A stretch of 38,356 nt of DNA from positions 1 through 38,356 of the forward strand of contig JAIXQM010000195.1 in the NCBI GenBank assembly GCA_027485735.1. Reading direction: 5' to 3'. Origin of the DNA: Sphingomonadales bacterium (GTDB taxonomy: Bacteria; Pseudomonadota; Alphaproteobacteria; Sphingomonadales; Sphingomonadaceae). Below are positions 1 through 8,789 of this stretch, in pieces. The stretch's first letter is position 1, and every line of letters starts with the position of its first letter. The translations under genes and the position numbers were made by a program. The notes beneath the pieces are model-generated. The model worked only from the letters and a program-made list of their open reading frames with translations, searched no databases and was not told the origin of the DNA.

Positions 1-948
1 CCCAAATACATCGAGACGTGGGGGGATCGCGACGCCCAGTTCAATCCGCCGGAATCGGCCTACCGGCGCACCGGTGACGGCCTGCTCGAACGGATCCCGA
101 CCGGCACCGACGAGAGCGATGACGACGATAGCACGATCGAACACCAGCCACTGCCGGTCACTCAGCGGTTCACGGGCCGGCTGACCGTGCTGACCGGACC
201 GCAGAATGGATCGGGCGCCACCATGACCATCGCCTGGCTTAAGGATCGGCGCGACGTGACGCTGGTGGGGGAGGATACTTCGGGCAGCGCGGAGGGGCCG
301 ACGGCGGGTAACATCTTCAACCTTGCGCTACCTGAAAGCCACATTCGCGTGCGGGTGCCGCAGTTCAGAAGCTTCACCAATATCAAGCAATTCACGCCCC
401 GTCGGGGCATGAAGGCGGATGTGCAGGTAGTGCCGACCCTGGCCGATTTCGAAGCCGGCCGGGACCGCGCGGTGGAAGTGGCGCGCAGCCTGCCGGCGCC
501 GCCGGTCGATACCGCCGCCACGCTCACCGCCGCGCTGGCCGGCAACTGGGCCGGCACGCTCGACTATCGCGATTATGGCAATGACAGCCGCGTTACCTTG
601 CCGACGCTGATGAGCGCCAATGGCCTTAGCATCGCCTGGACGTTCGACGATGGCCCCGGCAAGACGGTGCGCTCCGGCGAGAACTGGTCCTTCACGCCGG
701 ATGGCAAATCGCCGGTGATAAAGGGAGGAAAATCCAGTGAAACCATGGCCATCGCCGAATTCCGACGAGGTGCCAATGGCAGCGTCACGCTGGTCGCTGA
801 TGGCAGCGGCGAAGAAAATGGCCGCAAGGTGATGGTGCGGGAAATCCTCACCCGCGATGGCCCGGTGCTGCGGCTGACCCGGATGAGCCGCGCGGCGGGC
901 CAGCCGTTCATCATGCGCCACAGTTACCAATTGCGGCTCGCTGCCTGA
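1..948 (+). CDS. S41 family peptidase, C-terminal part (5' end outside window)
   Basis: The frame is open from base 1 and ends at TGA 946-948, leaving the last 315 residues. Around residues 58-125 lie the typical S41 (C-terminal processing/tricorn-like) elements: a hydrophobic LTVLTG strand, then NGSGAT with Ser71 of the fragment as the likely nucleophile, then TLVGEDTSGSAEGP and a strand resembling the family's IRVRVP-type segment. Relatives are usually exported Ser/Lys-type peptidases that cut peptides in the periplasm; the signal peptide would lie upstream of the window. After about residue 165 comes an extra region of roughly 145 residues, predicted mainly beta, that I do not recognise. 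An acidic run (DESDDDD) sits at residues 38-44. The family is fairly sure; the substrate is unknown. Confidence 0.75.
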   Translation, partial: PKYIETWGDRDAQFNPPESAYRRTGDGLLERIPTGTDESDDDDSTIEHQPLPVTQRFTGRLTVLTGPQNGSGATMTIAWLKDRRDVTLVGEDTSGSAEGPTAGNIFNLALPESHIRVRVPQFRSFTNIKQFTPRRGMKADVQVVPTLADFEAGRDRAVEVARSLPAPPVDTAATLTAALAGNWAGTLDYRDYGNDSRVTLPTLMSANGLSIAWTFDDGPGKTVRSGENWSFTPDGKSPVIKGGKSSETMAIAEFRRGANGSVTLVADGSGEENGRKVMVREILTRDGPVLRLTRMSRAAGQPFIMRHSYQLRLAA

Positions 949-988
949 GGGGCTGGCCCTGCGCCGGCCTGCATGGCAAGAAACGCCC

Positions 989-2125
989 ATGCAGGCTGGG
1001 ACCACCATTTTCGAGCATATGTCGGGCTTGGCCCGGCAGCATGATGCCATCAATCTGGGGCAGGGCTTTCCGGATTTCGGCTGGTCAGATGCAGTGCTGG
1101 CGGCGGGAGCCGATGCAATTACAACGGGTTATAACCAGTATCCACCGATGCGCGGCTTGCCGGAACTGCGCCGTGCGGTGGCGGATTTCTATGGCCGGGG
1201 GCAGAGGCTGGACCTTACGCCGGCACAGGTGATCGTCACATCCGGCGCCACTGAGGCACTGGCAGCGAGCATCATGGCAGTGGCGGGGACCGGCGATGAG
1301 GTGATCCTGTTCGCGCCGGCCTATGATGCCTATGCGCCGCTGGTGCAGCGGGCAGGCGCTCGGCCGGTGTGGGTGGAACTGCAGCCGCCCTACTGGCAGG
1401 CAAGCGCCGCGGCGATTGCAGCCGCGATTACGCCGGATACCCGCGCTATCCTGTTGAACACGCCACACAATCCCACCGGCGGCATGGCCGGCCCGGCGAT
1501 GCTGGCGGCCATCGTGGAGATGGCCCGCAAGCATGACCTGACCATCATCAGCGACGAGGTGTGGGAGGAAGTGATCACCGGCGATGCGTCGCACGTCTCG
1601 CCCTTCACCCTGGCGCCGGAGCGCACGATCAAGATCGGATCGGCCGGCAAGCTGCTGGCGCTGACCGGCTGGAAGGTGGGCTGGGTGGTGGCCGAAGCGG
1701 CGCTGGCGGAGCGGGTGGCGCAGGTTCACCAATATCTCACCTTCACCACCGCCCCGCCGCTGCAGACCGCCGTTACCGCCGGTTTGGCGCTGCCCGATGC
1801 CTGGTTTGCGGCCGCCCGTGTCCGCTTTGTGACGGCGCGGGACCGGCTTGTGACGGATCTTGCCCGCCACGGCTGGAAATTGCTGTCAACGCAGGGCAGT
1901 TACTTCGTGATGGCCGATCTGGCGGCTTCGGGCATCAAGATGGGCGACCGCGATTTCTGCGAGGCCGCGGTGATCGATCCCGGCATTGCCGCCATCCCGC
2001 TTTCGGCCTTCATGCCCGATGGCCGGCAGACGCCGTTCATCCGGCTGTGCTTCGCCAAGTCTGATGCCATCCTGGATGAAGGCGCGGCGCGGCTGAACCG
2101 GGCAAGGGCGATGTTTGCGGCCTGA
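989..2125 (+). CDS. PLP-dependent class I/II aminotransferase (methionine/kynurenine aminotransferase-like)
   Basis: A 378-residue cytoplasmic fold-type I aminotransferase. INLGQGFPDF (residues 21-30), the NPTG motif (161-164), the ISDEVWE segment (187-193) and SAGKLLALTGWKVGW with PLP lysine K221 are all present. This pattern fits the YbdL/kynurenine-oxoglutarate transaminase/glutamine transaminase K group, which moves the amino group of methionine, glutamine or aromatic amino acids to a 2-oxo acid. The length is normal. The start is the ATG at 989; the frame is open further upstream but offers no better start. It lies 40 bases after the S41 gene, so cotranscription is possible. The exact substrate cannot be read from sequence. 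Confidence 0.88.
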   Translation: MQAGTTIFEHMSGLARQHDAINLGQGFPDFGWSDAVLAAGADAITTGYNQYPPMRGLPELRRAVADFYGRGQRLDLTPAQVIVTSGATEALAASIMAVAGTGDEVILFAPAYDAYAPLVQRAGARPVWVELQPPYWQASAAAIAAAITPDTRAILLNTPHNPTGGMAGPAMLAAIVEMARKHDLTIISDEVWEEVITGDASHVSPFTLAPERTIKIGSAGKLLALTGWKVGWVVAEAALAERVAQVHQYLTFTTAPPLQTAVTAGLALPDAWFAAARVRFVTARDRLVTDLARHGWKLLSTQGSYFVMADLAASGIKMGDRDFCEAAVIDPGIAAIPLSAFMPDGRQTPFIRLCFAKSDAILDEGAARLNRARAMFAA

Positions 2126-2182
2126 GCCTTGCGTGTATTGTCCAACTAATGCAGTGTGGCCGCGCAACAGGGGAGACAGGAT

Positions 2183-2350
2183 ATGGCCGAACAGCGTCTG
2201 CGCAGCGGGGAAGTGGTTCGCACTGGGATCGGCCTTGGCTCGGCCATAGCCGTCACCATCAGCTGGAGCCTGCACAAGTCGCTGCTGTGGGTGATCATCC
2301 ACGGGCTGCTGTCGTGGTTCTACGTGATCTATTACGCGCTCACCCGTTAA
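2183..2350 (+). CDS. 55-residue membrane protein, uncharacterised
   Basis: The start is the ATG at 2183, chosen over an earlier in-frame codon at 2156 because GGGGAGACAGG lies just upstream as a ribosome binding site. The product begins with a polar segment (MAEQRLRSGEVVR), followed by one long or two short hydrophobic segments (about residues 15-51) rich in Trp and Tyr (SWSLHKSLLWVIIHGLLSWFYVIYY). Similar very short WxIxHGxxxWFYVIYY-type membrane proteins of unknown role occur widely in bacteria; that comparison is from memory. The last codon is shared with the stop of the converging glycosyltransferase gene. The SD, composition and perfect fit between neighbours support a real gene. Confidence 0.7.
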   Translation: MAEQRLRSGEVVRTGIGLGSAIAVTISWSLHKSLLWVIIHGLLSWFYVIYYALTR

Positions 2351-3513
2351 GCCGCCCGGCGGTTCTCCAGCACTTCGGCAAAGCCGCGGAACAGCGCTTC
2401 GAAATGCGCATCAATGGTGCGGGCGAAGGGTGCCGCCGCCACGGCATTGGCGCGCATCGCCGGCAGCCCAGGGATGGCGTCTGCAATGGTGCTGGCCAGG
2501 CTGGCGGCATCCAATGACTTGAACGCCATGCCGATGCCCGGTTCGAGTTGATCATATGCCGCGCCTGCATCCGGCACGATCAGCGGCAGGCCGCTGGCGC
2601 GGGCTTCGGCGCAGGCGATCCCGAAGGTTTCGGCCGGCGCGCCGTGCACCATCATGTCGGCACTGGCGAGGATGCGGGCGAATTCCGGGCGGTCGCGAAC
2701 CGGGGCGATCAGCTGGATATGTGGGTTTTCGCCGACCGCGCGCGCCACGGCGGCGCGGGCATGGCCATCGCCCAGGATGATCAGACCCAGCGGCCGGCCG
2801 TAACTGGCGGCGGTCACGCCGGCGATCACCATCGGCCATTGTTTTTCATGGCTGTGCCGGCCCACGCCGATCAGCAGCGTGGCGTCTGGCGGCAGGCTGC
2901 ATTGGGCGAGCAGGCGGGCGCGCAGTTCTGCATCACGATTGGCCGGGGAGAACACGCCTGGGTCCACCCCCAGCGCATTGTCGACCACATGTGTGAGCCC
3001 ACCATCGCGCAGCCGTTTCGACAGGCTCGGCGCCGCCGAGATGACCTGATCATAGCGGGCGTCGAGCCGGCGCAGGTAGCGCCAGAACCAATCGAAGCTG
3101 CGGTCGATCGTCTGGCGCGGCAGGAAGCCATCGAGATAGCGATAGACCCAAGCCGACAGCGGCTCGGCGTGCATGAACAGGCTGCGCGGCGCGGCGCCCG
3201 GCCAATCGGCCACGGCCGCCGCACTGCCCCATGGCGAGGAGCACTCGATGAAATCCGGCTGCAATTCATCCAGCGCATCGTGGATGATCCGATCACTGGC
3301 GAAATAGAAATAGTTGCGATCCAGCGGGAAGCGCGGGCTCTTGATGTTGACCAGCCGCGCCTTGCCCACTTCGCGCACGCTGTCGTCGGCGCCCGGCACC
3401 ACCACGGTCAGCCGCACACCGTGCTTTTCCGCCACTTCCAGCTTGCGGTGGGTATAGGTGCGGATGCCGCCACCCTGCGGGGAATAAAGCGCCGAGATGT
3501 CGACGAGATGCAT
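2347..3513 (-). CDS. GT4-like glycosyltransferase
   Basis: A 388-residue GT-B-fold glycosyltransferase. The N-terminal domain opens with the glycine-rich acceptor loop SPQGGGIRTY (11-20). The C-terminal nucleotide-sugar domain has LGVDPGVFSP (181-190), the GVGRHSHEKQ strand-loop (216-225) and the EX7E pair E295/E303 within AETFGIACAEA. Members transfer a sugar from a nucleotide donor to a lipid or polysaccharide acceptor at the cytoplasmic membrane. No membrane segment is evident. It is the last gene of a minus-strand run after the DUF2141 and polytopic membrane genes, with a 92-base gap to the former. An AGGAG lies about 13 bases before the start. An envelope glycolipid or glycan role is inferred from that context. 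Confidence 0.85.
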   Translation of the reverse strand: MHLVDISALYSPQGGGIRTYTHRKLEVAEKHGVRLTVVVPGADDSVREVGKARLVNIKSPRFPLDRNYFYFASDRIIHDALDELQPDFIECSSPWGSAAAVADWPGAAPRSLFMHAEPLSAWVYRYLDGFLPRQTIDRSFDWFWRYLRRLDARYDQVISAAPSLSKRLRDGGLTHVVDNALGVDPGVFSPANRDAELRARLLAQCSLPPDATLLIGVGRHSHEKQWPMVIAGVTAASYGRPLGLIILGDGHARAAVARAVGENPHIQLIAPVRDRPEFARILASADMMVHGAPAETFGIACAEARASGLPLIVPDAGAAYDQLEPGIGMAFKSLDAASLASTIADAIPGLPAMRANAVAAAPFARTIDAHFEALFRGFAEVLENRRAA

Positions 3514-3605
3514 GGGTGAAGCGATACTCCTGCACCTGTGCTTGGCGCAATCCGGTCAATCTGCCGGGCCGCGCCTGCGGTCAAGCCCCGATCAATCGCT
3601 TCTGA

Positions 3606-4142
3606 TCAATCGCCGTCCCGTAACGGGCCGAAGCTGAACAGGCCACGGCGGTAGTTGAGGCGGATGGAAATCGCCGTCAGGCCCGGCCCGGCCTGGAAAC
3701 GGGTGGCGGCGGCCTTGGGCTTGGACAGGCCCAGCCGCGGGTTGTTGGGAAAGCCCACGCCATCAGTGGACAGGCCGAACTTCCGATTGGAATCGCGGTC
3801 ATGCAGCAGCGACAGCGTGTAGGCGCCGGGGCCGGGGGTGCGCACGCACAATTGCACGGCACCGGCCTGCGGCAAGGGCATTTCCACCCGGCGGAAGGTC
3901 TTGCCCTGGTTGATCAGGATATTGTCGTCCTGCAGGAAATCCTGATCATTATCGGGATACAGCTCGGCGCGCAGGGTGCCGCGCCGGTCCTTCAGGCCCA
4001 CAACCGTCACGATCACCGCCGAACCGGCTTCGTTGGGCCGGCACTGGCCTTCAGCTTTTCCCAGATCGGGATTGGATTCCACCTGCGCGCACGCCGCCGC
4101 AGGGATCAGCACCATCAGTGCTGCCAGCCAGACCATCTTCAT
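3606..4142 (-). CDS. DUF2141 family exported protein
   Basis: The product has 178 residues starting at the ATG at 4142. This start is chosen because it gives a clean signal peptide (KMVWLAALMVLIPAAACAQ) and an ATGA overlap with the upstream gene; longer forms of the frame are only antisense read-through. The mature part has the DUF2141 pattern: a VTVVGLKDRRGTLRAELYP strand, a VCVRTPG-like stretch, HDRDSNRKFG near residue 115 and GVGFPNNPR. DUF2141 proteins are small periplasmic beta-sandwich-like proteins of unknown biochemical role. Coupling with the membrane protein upstream and the glycosyltransferase downstream suggests an envelope function. The stop lies in the second copy of a short GATCAATCGC direct repeat (3590-3599 and 3604-3613). 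Confidence 0.82.
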   Translation of the reverse strand: MKMVWLAALMVLIPAAACAQVESNPDLGKAEGQCRPNEAGSAVIVTVVGLKDRRGTLRAELYPDNDQDFLQDDNILINQGKTFRRVEMPLPQAGAVQLCVRTPGPGAYTLSLLHDRDSNRKFGLSTDGVGFPNNPRLGLSKPKAAATRFQAGPGLTAISIRLNYRRGLFSFGPLRDGD

Positions 4143-5068
4143 TTCTTGCGCCATCCAGCCGCTTCGCCGCTCACCAGCAACAGGCCAAGGCCCAAATGCG
4201 TTGCGAGCAGCAGGCTGGCCATCATCGCCATCAGCGCGCCCACTTCGGCATCCTGGCCGATCATGAACACCGCCAGCGCGGCAAACACCACATCCTTGTT
4301 GGGCAGGAACGGCAGCCGCGACAGCAGCATGCGCATGGCCGAAAGCAGCACCCACAATTCCACCGATTCCGCCGGCAGCGCCAGGTGCCAGCACAGCCCG
4401 GTGAGCACCAAGGTGGCAATCACCCGCGCGGTCTGCACGAAGGTGACAACCCAGAGATCGGGCGCCGGCAGGCTGAACAGCTTTTTGCGGAAGAACAAGA
4501 CGCCGCTGGAAATCACCAGCATCAGCGCCACAGAAGCGAAGAAGGCGGTGGAATCGATTCCGAGATGCAGCGTATCAAGCAGCGGATAGGCCAGCACCAT
4601 CAGCACCAGCGTCACGGCATTGGCCGCCATGGCCGACAGGATGGCAACATCCTTCACGGCGCCGAACGGCGCCGAGGTCATGCTGGTACGCTGCCGCGCC
4701 CAGGTGTAGAAATAGAGATCGCCGACATAACCGGTGATCAGTTCGTTGCCGATCAGCTTGCGCAGCAGCGCGAAGAAGCCGGCGACCGGAATCTGCCACA
4801 GCCGGCGGAAAATGGCATAATCGCCGAGCGGCCCGGCAAAATAGGACAGCGCAAACACCAGCCAGAAGGCCGGCGAGCTTGGCACGATGGCCGCCACGCG
4901 CGCCAGATCGAGCTGCGCCAGTTGCAGCATTGCGGCCACCAGCACGGCAAGCGTGATGATGGTGCCAACCCACCAGGTCCAGCCGCGTTCGCTGCGCGGC
5001 AGGGCGGGCAGGCTGGGCGGCAGGCTATCGGGGCCTGCCGGGGCAGTTGCAGCGTCGGTTCGAAGCAT
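4139..5068 (-). CDS. polytopic membrane protein (possibly flippase-like), uncharacterised
   Basis: 309 residues with about 7-8 hydrophobic segments, starting with WWVGTIITLAVLVAAMLQLA and ending with MMASLLLATHLGLGLLLV. The ATG at 5068 is preferred to the TTG at 5080, though neither has a strong SD. The spread of helices and conserved-looking polar positions (LIGNELITGYVGDLYFY, RMLLSRLPFLPNKD) resemble the lysyl-PG synthase/flippase-like membrane domain superfamily, but I cannot identify the family firmly. Its stop overlaps the DUF2141 start (ATGA), and a glycosyltransferase follows. A role in moving or building an envelope lipid or glycan is inference from those neighbours. Confidence 0.7.
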   Translation of the reverse strand: MLRTDAATAPAGPDSLPPSLPALPRSERGWTWWVGTIITLAVLVAAMLQLAQLDLARVAAIVPSSPAFWLVFALSYFAGPLGDYAIFRRLWQIPVAGFFALLRKLIGNELITGYVGDLYFYTWARQRTSMTSAPFGAVKDVAILSAMAANAVTLVLMVLAYPLLDTLHLGIDSTAFFASVALMLVISSGVLFFRKKLFSLPAPDLWVVTFVQTARVIATLVLTGLCWHLALPAESVELWVLLSAMRMLLSRLPFLPNKDVVFAALAVFMIGQDAEVGALMAMMASLLLATHLGLGLLLVSGEAAGWRKK

Positions 5069-5184
5069 TTCTGGGGCCAAAATCCTAACTCTCGCCGGCC
5101 CTAGAGGCCCAATATGGCAATTTGACGACCGTGCAGCGGCGGATTTTGCCGGATTGGTGCCCTATTTCCCTCATGCCCGGTTCA

Positions 5185-5913
5185 TCACAGCAGCGGCGCG
5201 ATGGCCGCCAGCAGGGCCGGAGCGCGGCCGGGGTGGCAGATCAATATATCAGGCGTGAGCGCACGCGGCTGGTTGAACACCAGCGGGCTGCCATCAACGC
5301 GGCTCACCCACAGGCCGGCGGCCTGGGCCACCGCAGCGGGTGCGCCGCTGTCCCATTCGTGCATGTCGCCCTGGTGCAGATAGACGTCGGCCTCGCCGCG
5401 CAGCACGGCCAGCGTTTTCGCGCCGGCGCTGCCCATCGGCACGAGTTCGCAGCCGATGCTGGCCGCAAGCGCATCGGCACAGGCGGCGGGGCGGCTGCGC
5501 GACACGACGATGCGCAGGCGTGCGGCTTCGGGATGCAGCGCGGGCGGGTGCTGGGTGCAGATGGTCTGATTCAACGCGGGTTGCGCCACCGCGCCATCGG
5601 CGATGCGGCCATCGATGCTGAGCGCCACGTGCACCGCCCAATCATCGCGGCGTTCGCCATATTCGCGGGTACCGTCCAGCGGATCGACCAGCCAGACACG
5701 GGCGTACTGCAGCCTGGCCAGATCGGGCGCTTCTTCTTCCGACAGGATCGCATCATCTGGGCGCAGCCGGCGCAGCTCGGCGACGAGGAAGGCATTGCTG
5801 ATGCGGTCGCCTTCGGCACCCAAAGCCTTGCCTTCAGCCGGGCCGCTGCGCAGTTCCAGCAGCTTCTGCCCGGCGGCGTGGGCGAGGTGGCGGGCGAGTT
5901 CGGCGTCAGTCAT
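5185..5913 (-). CDS. cysQ: inositol monophosphatase-family phosphatase, CysQ-like
   Basis: 242 residues, close to the usual CysQ length. The metal-binding motifs of the Li+-sensitive phosphatase superfamily are in order: ILSEEE (E60 region), WLVDPLDGTREY (D77, D80, T82) and EWDSGAPAAVAQAAG (D188). CysQ removes the 3'-phosphate from adenosine 3',5'-bisphosphate, recycling the by-product of sulfate assimilation; close relatives act on inositol phosphates, so the substrate is likely but not certain. It is cytoplasmic or membrane-associated. It follows the aldehyde dehydrogenase gene by 52 bases and precedes the membrane protein by about 115 bases, all on the same strand. No other sulfur-assimilation gene is adjacent. 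Confidence 0.8.
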   Translation of the reverse strand: MTDAELARHLAHAAGQKLLELRSGPAEGKALGAEGDRISNAFLVAELRRLRPDDAILSEEEAPDLARLQYARVWLVDPLDGTREYGERRDDWAVHVALSIDGRIADGAVAQPALNQTICTQHPPALHPEAARLRIVVSRSRPAACADALAASIGCELVPMGSAGAKTLAVLRGEADVYLHQGDMHEWDSGAPAAVAQAAGLWVSRVDGSPLVFNQPRALTPDILICHPGRAPALLAAIAPLL

Positions 5914-5965
5914 GCGGGCTCCCTGCCAGCGAAGGGGGCAGGCGGCAAGGGGGGCGGCAAGCGCA

Positions 5966-7399
5966 TCAATGCTGATGGATGGCCTTGATCACCTGGAAGG
6001 CGCGCATGCCTTCCGGCCCGTCCTCGCTGCCGTGACCTGAATCTTTCACCCCGCCAAACGGCGAATCCGCCGCGCTCATCGCCATGGTGTTGATGCCGAC
6101 CATGCCGGATTCGACCGCATCGGCCATCAGATTGGCGGTGCGGGCATTTTCGGTGAACAGATAGGCGGCAAGGCCGAAGGGCAGCCGGTTGGCCTCGGCG
6201 ATGGCGTCCTCCATCGTGCTGACCCGGTGGATGAGCGCCACCGGGCCAAACGGTTCTTCGTTCATCAGGCGGGCAGAAAGCGGCACATCGGCGAGCAGGG
6301 TGGGCGCCCAGAAATTGCCGGTGCTGCCCACACGCTCGCCGCCGGCCAGCAGGGTGGCGCCCTGTGCCAGCGCATCGCCGATCAGGCTTTCCATCGCCAG
6401 CGGCCGGCGCGGGTTGGCGAGCGGGCCCATCTGGGTGGCGGCATCGAGGCCGGGGCCGACGGTGAGACCCTTGGCCCGCTGCGCCATGGCGGCGGCAAAG
6501 CGATCGGCAATGGCTTCGTGCACGATCAGGCGGGTGGGGGAGACGCAGACCTGACCGGCGTTGCGCCATTTGAAGGCCGAAACCATGGTGACGGTCTTTT
6601 CGATGTCGCAATCATCCCACACGATCACCGGGCCGTGGCCGCCCAGTTCCATGGTGGTGCGCTTGGCGCCGTCAGCCGCCAGCCGCATCAGATGCTTGCC
6701 CACCGGCACGGAGCCGGTGAAGCTGATCTTGCGGATGACGGGGCTTGCAATCAGGTGGCGCGAGACCGTGTCGGGCACGCCGAACACCATCGAGGCGACG
6801 CTGGCGGGCAGGCCGGCATCGATGAAGCATTGCAGCACCAGAACGGCCGTGCCCGGCGCTTCTTCGGGCGGCTTGATGATCATCGAACAACCGGCGGCCA
6901 GCGCGGGGGCGAGCTTGCGCGCCGGGTTGAGGATCGGGAAGTTCCACGGGCACAGCGCCAGCGACGGCCCGACCGGTTCGTGGATGACCAGGCTGCGCTG
7001 CCCGGTGGGGCGGGTGAGCACGCGGCCATAGTTGCGGCGCACTTCGCCGGCGTAGAAGTCGACCAGCGCGGCGCTATACGCCAGCTCGGCCCGGGCTTCG
7101 GCCAGCGGCTTGCCCTGTTCCAGCGTGGCGGTGGTAGCGATGATCTCCACCCGTTCGCGCATCAGGCGGGCAGCGCCGGCCAGCACGGCGGCCTTTTCGT
7201 CCACGGATGTGGCCCGCCACAGCGGGTACCCCCGCGCGGCGGCATCGAGCGCGGCATCCAGATCGGCGGTGGTGGCCAGCGGCAGTTCGGCCAGCACGGC
7301 GCCGGTGGCGGGGTTGACCACCTGGTGCGTGGCGCGTCCTTCGCCGGAGAGCCAGTGGCCATCGATGAACAGGGCAGGGCGGGCAGGATAATCGGTCAT
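5966..7399 (-). CDS. NAD(P)-dependent succinate-semialdehyde dehydrogenase-like aldehyde dehydrogenase
   Basis: 477 residues, full length for the ALDH superfamily. The catalytic residues are present: N153 in PWNFP, general base E251 in MELGGHGP, the FTGS turn (228-231) of the cofactor site and nucleophile C285 in NAGQVCVSP. K176 in IIKPPEE lies where the cofactor ribose is bound. The nearest subgroup by overall look is GabD/SSADH, which oxidises succinate semialdehyde to succinate, but other small aldehydes cannot be excluded. The start ATG at 7399 has a purine-rich AGGAG upstream. It is divergent from the MFS/dehalogenase operon, 91 bases away, so it might also clear aldehydes from alcohols made there; that link is speculation. 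Confidence 0.88.
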   Translation of the reverse strand: MTDYPARPALFIDGHWLSGEGRATHQVVNPATGAVLAELPLATTADLDAALDAAARGYPLWRATSVDEKAAVLAGAARLMRERVEIIATTATLEQGKPLAEARAELAYSAALVDFYAGEVRRNYGRVLTRPTGQRSLVIHEPVGPSLALCPWNFPILNPARKLAPALAAGCSMIIKPPEEAPGTAVLVLQCFIDAGLPASVASMVFGVPDTVSRHLIASPVIRKISFTGSVPVGKHLMRLAADGAKRTTMELGGHGPVIVWDDCDIEKTVTMVSAFKWRNAGQVCVSPTRLIVHEAIADRFAAAMAQRAKGLTVGPGLDAATQMGPLANPRRPLAMESLIGDALAQGATLLAGGERVGSTGNFWAPTLLADVPLSARLMNEEPFGPVALIHRVSTMEDAIAEANRLPFGLAAYLFTENARTANLMADAVESGMVGINTMAMSAADSPFGGVKDSGHGSEDGPEGMRAFQVIKAIHQH

Positions 7400-7490
7400 G
7401 CGGGGAGTCTCCTTGTCTCCTCTCTAATGGAACCAGCTTGCCAGCCAAGAGCGGCGAGGGCAGGCTGCACAAAAGTTTGGGGAGATGGGG

Positions 7491-8789
7491 ATGGAGAAGC
7501 CGGGAGGCGCGCCGCATCCGCGGCTGCTGCTGTGGACGCTGTTGGTCGTCTATATCTTCAACTTCATCGATCGGCAGATCGTCGCCATATTGGCCGAACC
7601 GATTTCGCGTGATCTGCAATTGTCTGACAGCCAGTTGGGCCTGCTGACCGGGCTCGCCTTTGCGCTCTTCTATGCCACGCTGGGTGTGCCGATTGCGCGG
7701 GTGGCCGATAATGGCCGCAGCAACCGCAGCCGGATGATCGCCGTGTTCGTGGCGGTGTGGTCGGTGATGACGGCGCTGTGCGGGGTGGCGCAGAATTTCT
7801 GGCAGTTGCTGTTGGCGCGCATCGGGGTTGGCGTGGGGGAAGCCGGCTGCACGCCCACCGCGCATGCGCTGATTGCCGACAGCCTGCCGCCGGAAAAACG
7901 CGCCGGCGGCATCGCCTTTTTCGGGCTGGGCATTCCCATTGGCGGCCTTTTGGGCACGCTGATTGGCGGCGGCATGGCCGAAGCGCTGGGATGGCGAGAA
8001 GCCTTCTGGGTGGTGGGCATACCCGGGCTGCTGCTGGCGGTGTTCGTGTGGTTTTTCCTGAAGGATCCGCGCCTTGGCCGCGCGGCACCGGCCGATGCGC
8101 CGCCACGGCTGTCGATGTGGGCAAGCCTGAAATTGCTGGCGACCTCGCCGGCCTATTGCCTGGTGCTGTCGGGCGCGTCGCTGGTGGCGTTCCTCAGCTA
8201 TGGCAAGGGCGTGTGGGTGCTGGTCTATTTCCAGCGCACCCACAAGCTTTCGGTTGGGCAGACGGCGCTCTGGGTGGGCGTGATCCTGGGCATTGCCGGC
8301 ATCGTCGGCACCTGGCTCGGCGGCTGGGCGGCGGACAAGTTCGGTTCGAAGGATCGTCGCCACATGCTCACCTTGCCGGCCTGGGCGATGGTGCTGGCGG
8401 CGCCCATATTGTTTGCCGGCTACATGGTCGATGATTGGCGGCTGGCGATTGCGCTGCTCGTGCTGCCTACCATCGCCAATTCGGCCTATTATGGCCCGGC
8501 CTATGGCGCGGCGCAGGTGCTGGCGCGGCCCGATACGCGGGCGATGGCGGCAGCGTGGATGGTGTTTGCGCAGAATCTGATCGGGCTTGGCCTTGGCCCG
8601 CTGCTGTTCGGTGCATTGTCTGACATGCTGAAGCCGGAATATGGTACGCAATCGGTGCGCATCGTGCTGTATTTCGCGGCGTGGGCGGGTCTTGTCCCGG
8701 CGCTGCTGTTCTGGCTCGGCGCGCGCGCACTGGGCCGCGAGGCCAATCAAAAGGAAGCCATGAATGCGAGTGTTGCGCACGCCGGATGA
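7491..8789 (+). CDS. MFS transporter, Spinster-like
   Basis: About 432 residues with 12 predicted membrane helices. The N-terminal signature is [18 protein letters not shown], followed by the loop [18 protein letters not shown] after helix 2 and [19 protein letters not shown], as in the Spinster (Spns)-like MFS proteins that are numerous in sphingomonads. These are inner-membrane secondary carriers, often linked to aromatic or lipid-like compounds. The ATG at 7491 is preferred to the one at 7485, because the SD GGGGAG (7479-7484) abuts 7485 but sits six bases from 7491. It is the first gene of the operon; its end overlaps the dehalogenase start by 26 bases. It probably imports, or exports, a compound handled by the downstream enzymes. 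Confidence 0.88.
   Translation: MEKPGGAPHPRLLLWTLLVVYIFNFIDRQIVAILAEPISRDLQLSDSQLGLLTGLAFALFYATLGVPIARVADNGRSNRSRMIAVFVAVWSVMTALCGVAQNFWQLLLARIGVGVGEAGCTPTAHALIADSLPPEKRAGGIAFFGLGIPIGGLLGTLIGGGMAEALGWREAFWVVGIPGLLLAVFVWFFLKDPRLGRAAPADAPPRLSMWASLKLLATSPAYCLVLSGASLVAFLSYGKGVWVLVYFQRTHKLSVGQTALWVGVILGIAGIVGTWLGGWAADKFGSKDRRHMLTLPAWAMVLAAPILFAGYMVDDWRLAIALLVLPTIANSAYYGPAYGAAQVLARPDTRAMAAAWMVFAQNLIGLGLGPLLFGALSDMLKPEYGTQSVRIVLYFAAWAGLVPALLFWLGARALGREANQKEAMNASVAHAG

Noticed and set aside
3590..3613. Direct repeat GATCAATCGC, two copies 14 bases apart
   Set aside because: Only two copies of ten bases, one overlapping a stop codon; probably chance or a small local duplication.
4143..4394. N-terminal extension of the DUF2141 frame
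   Set aside because: It lies inside the upstream membrane protein gene in another frame; the signal peptide begins at 4142.
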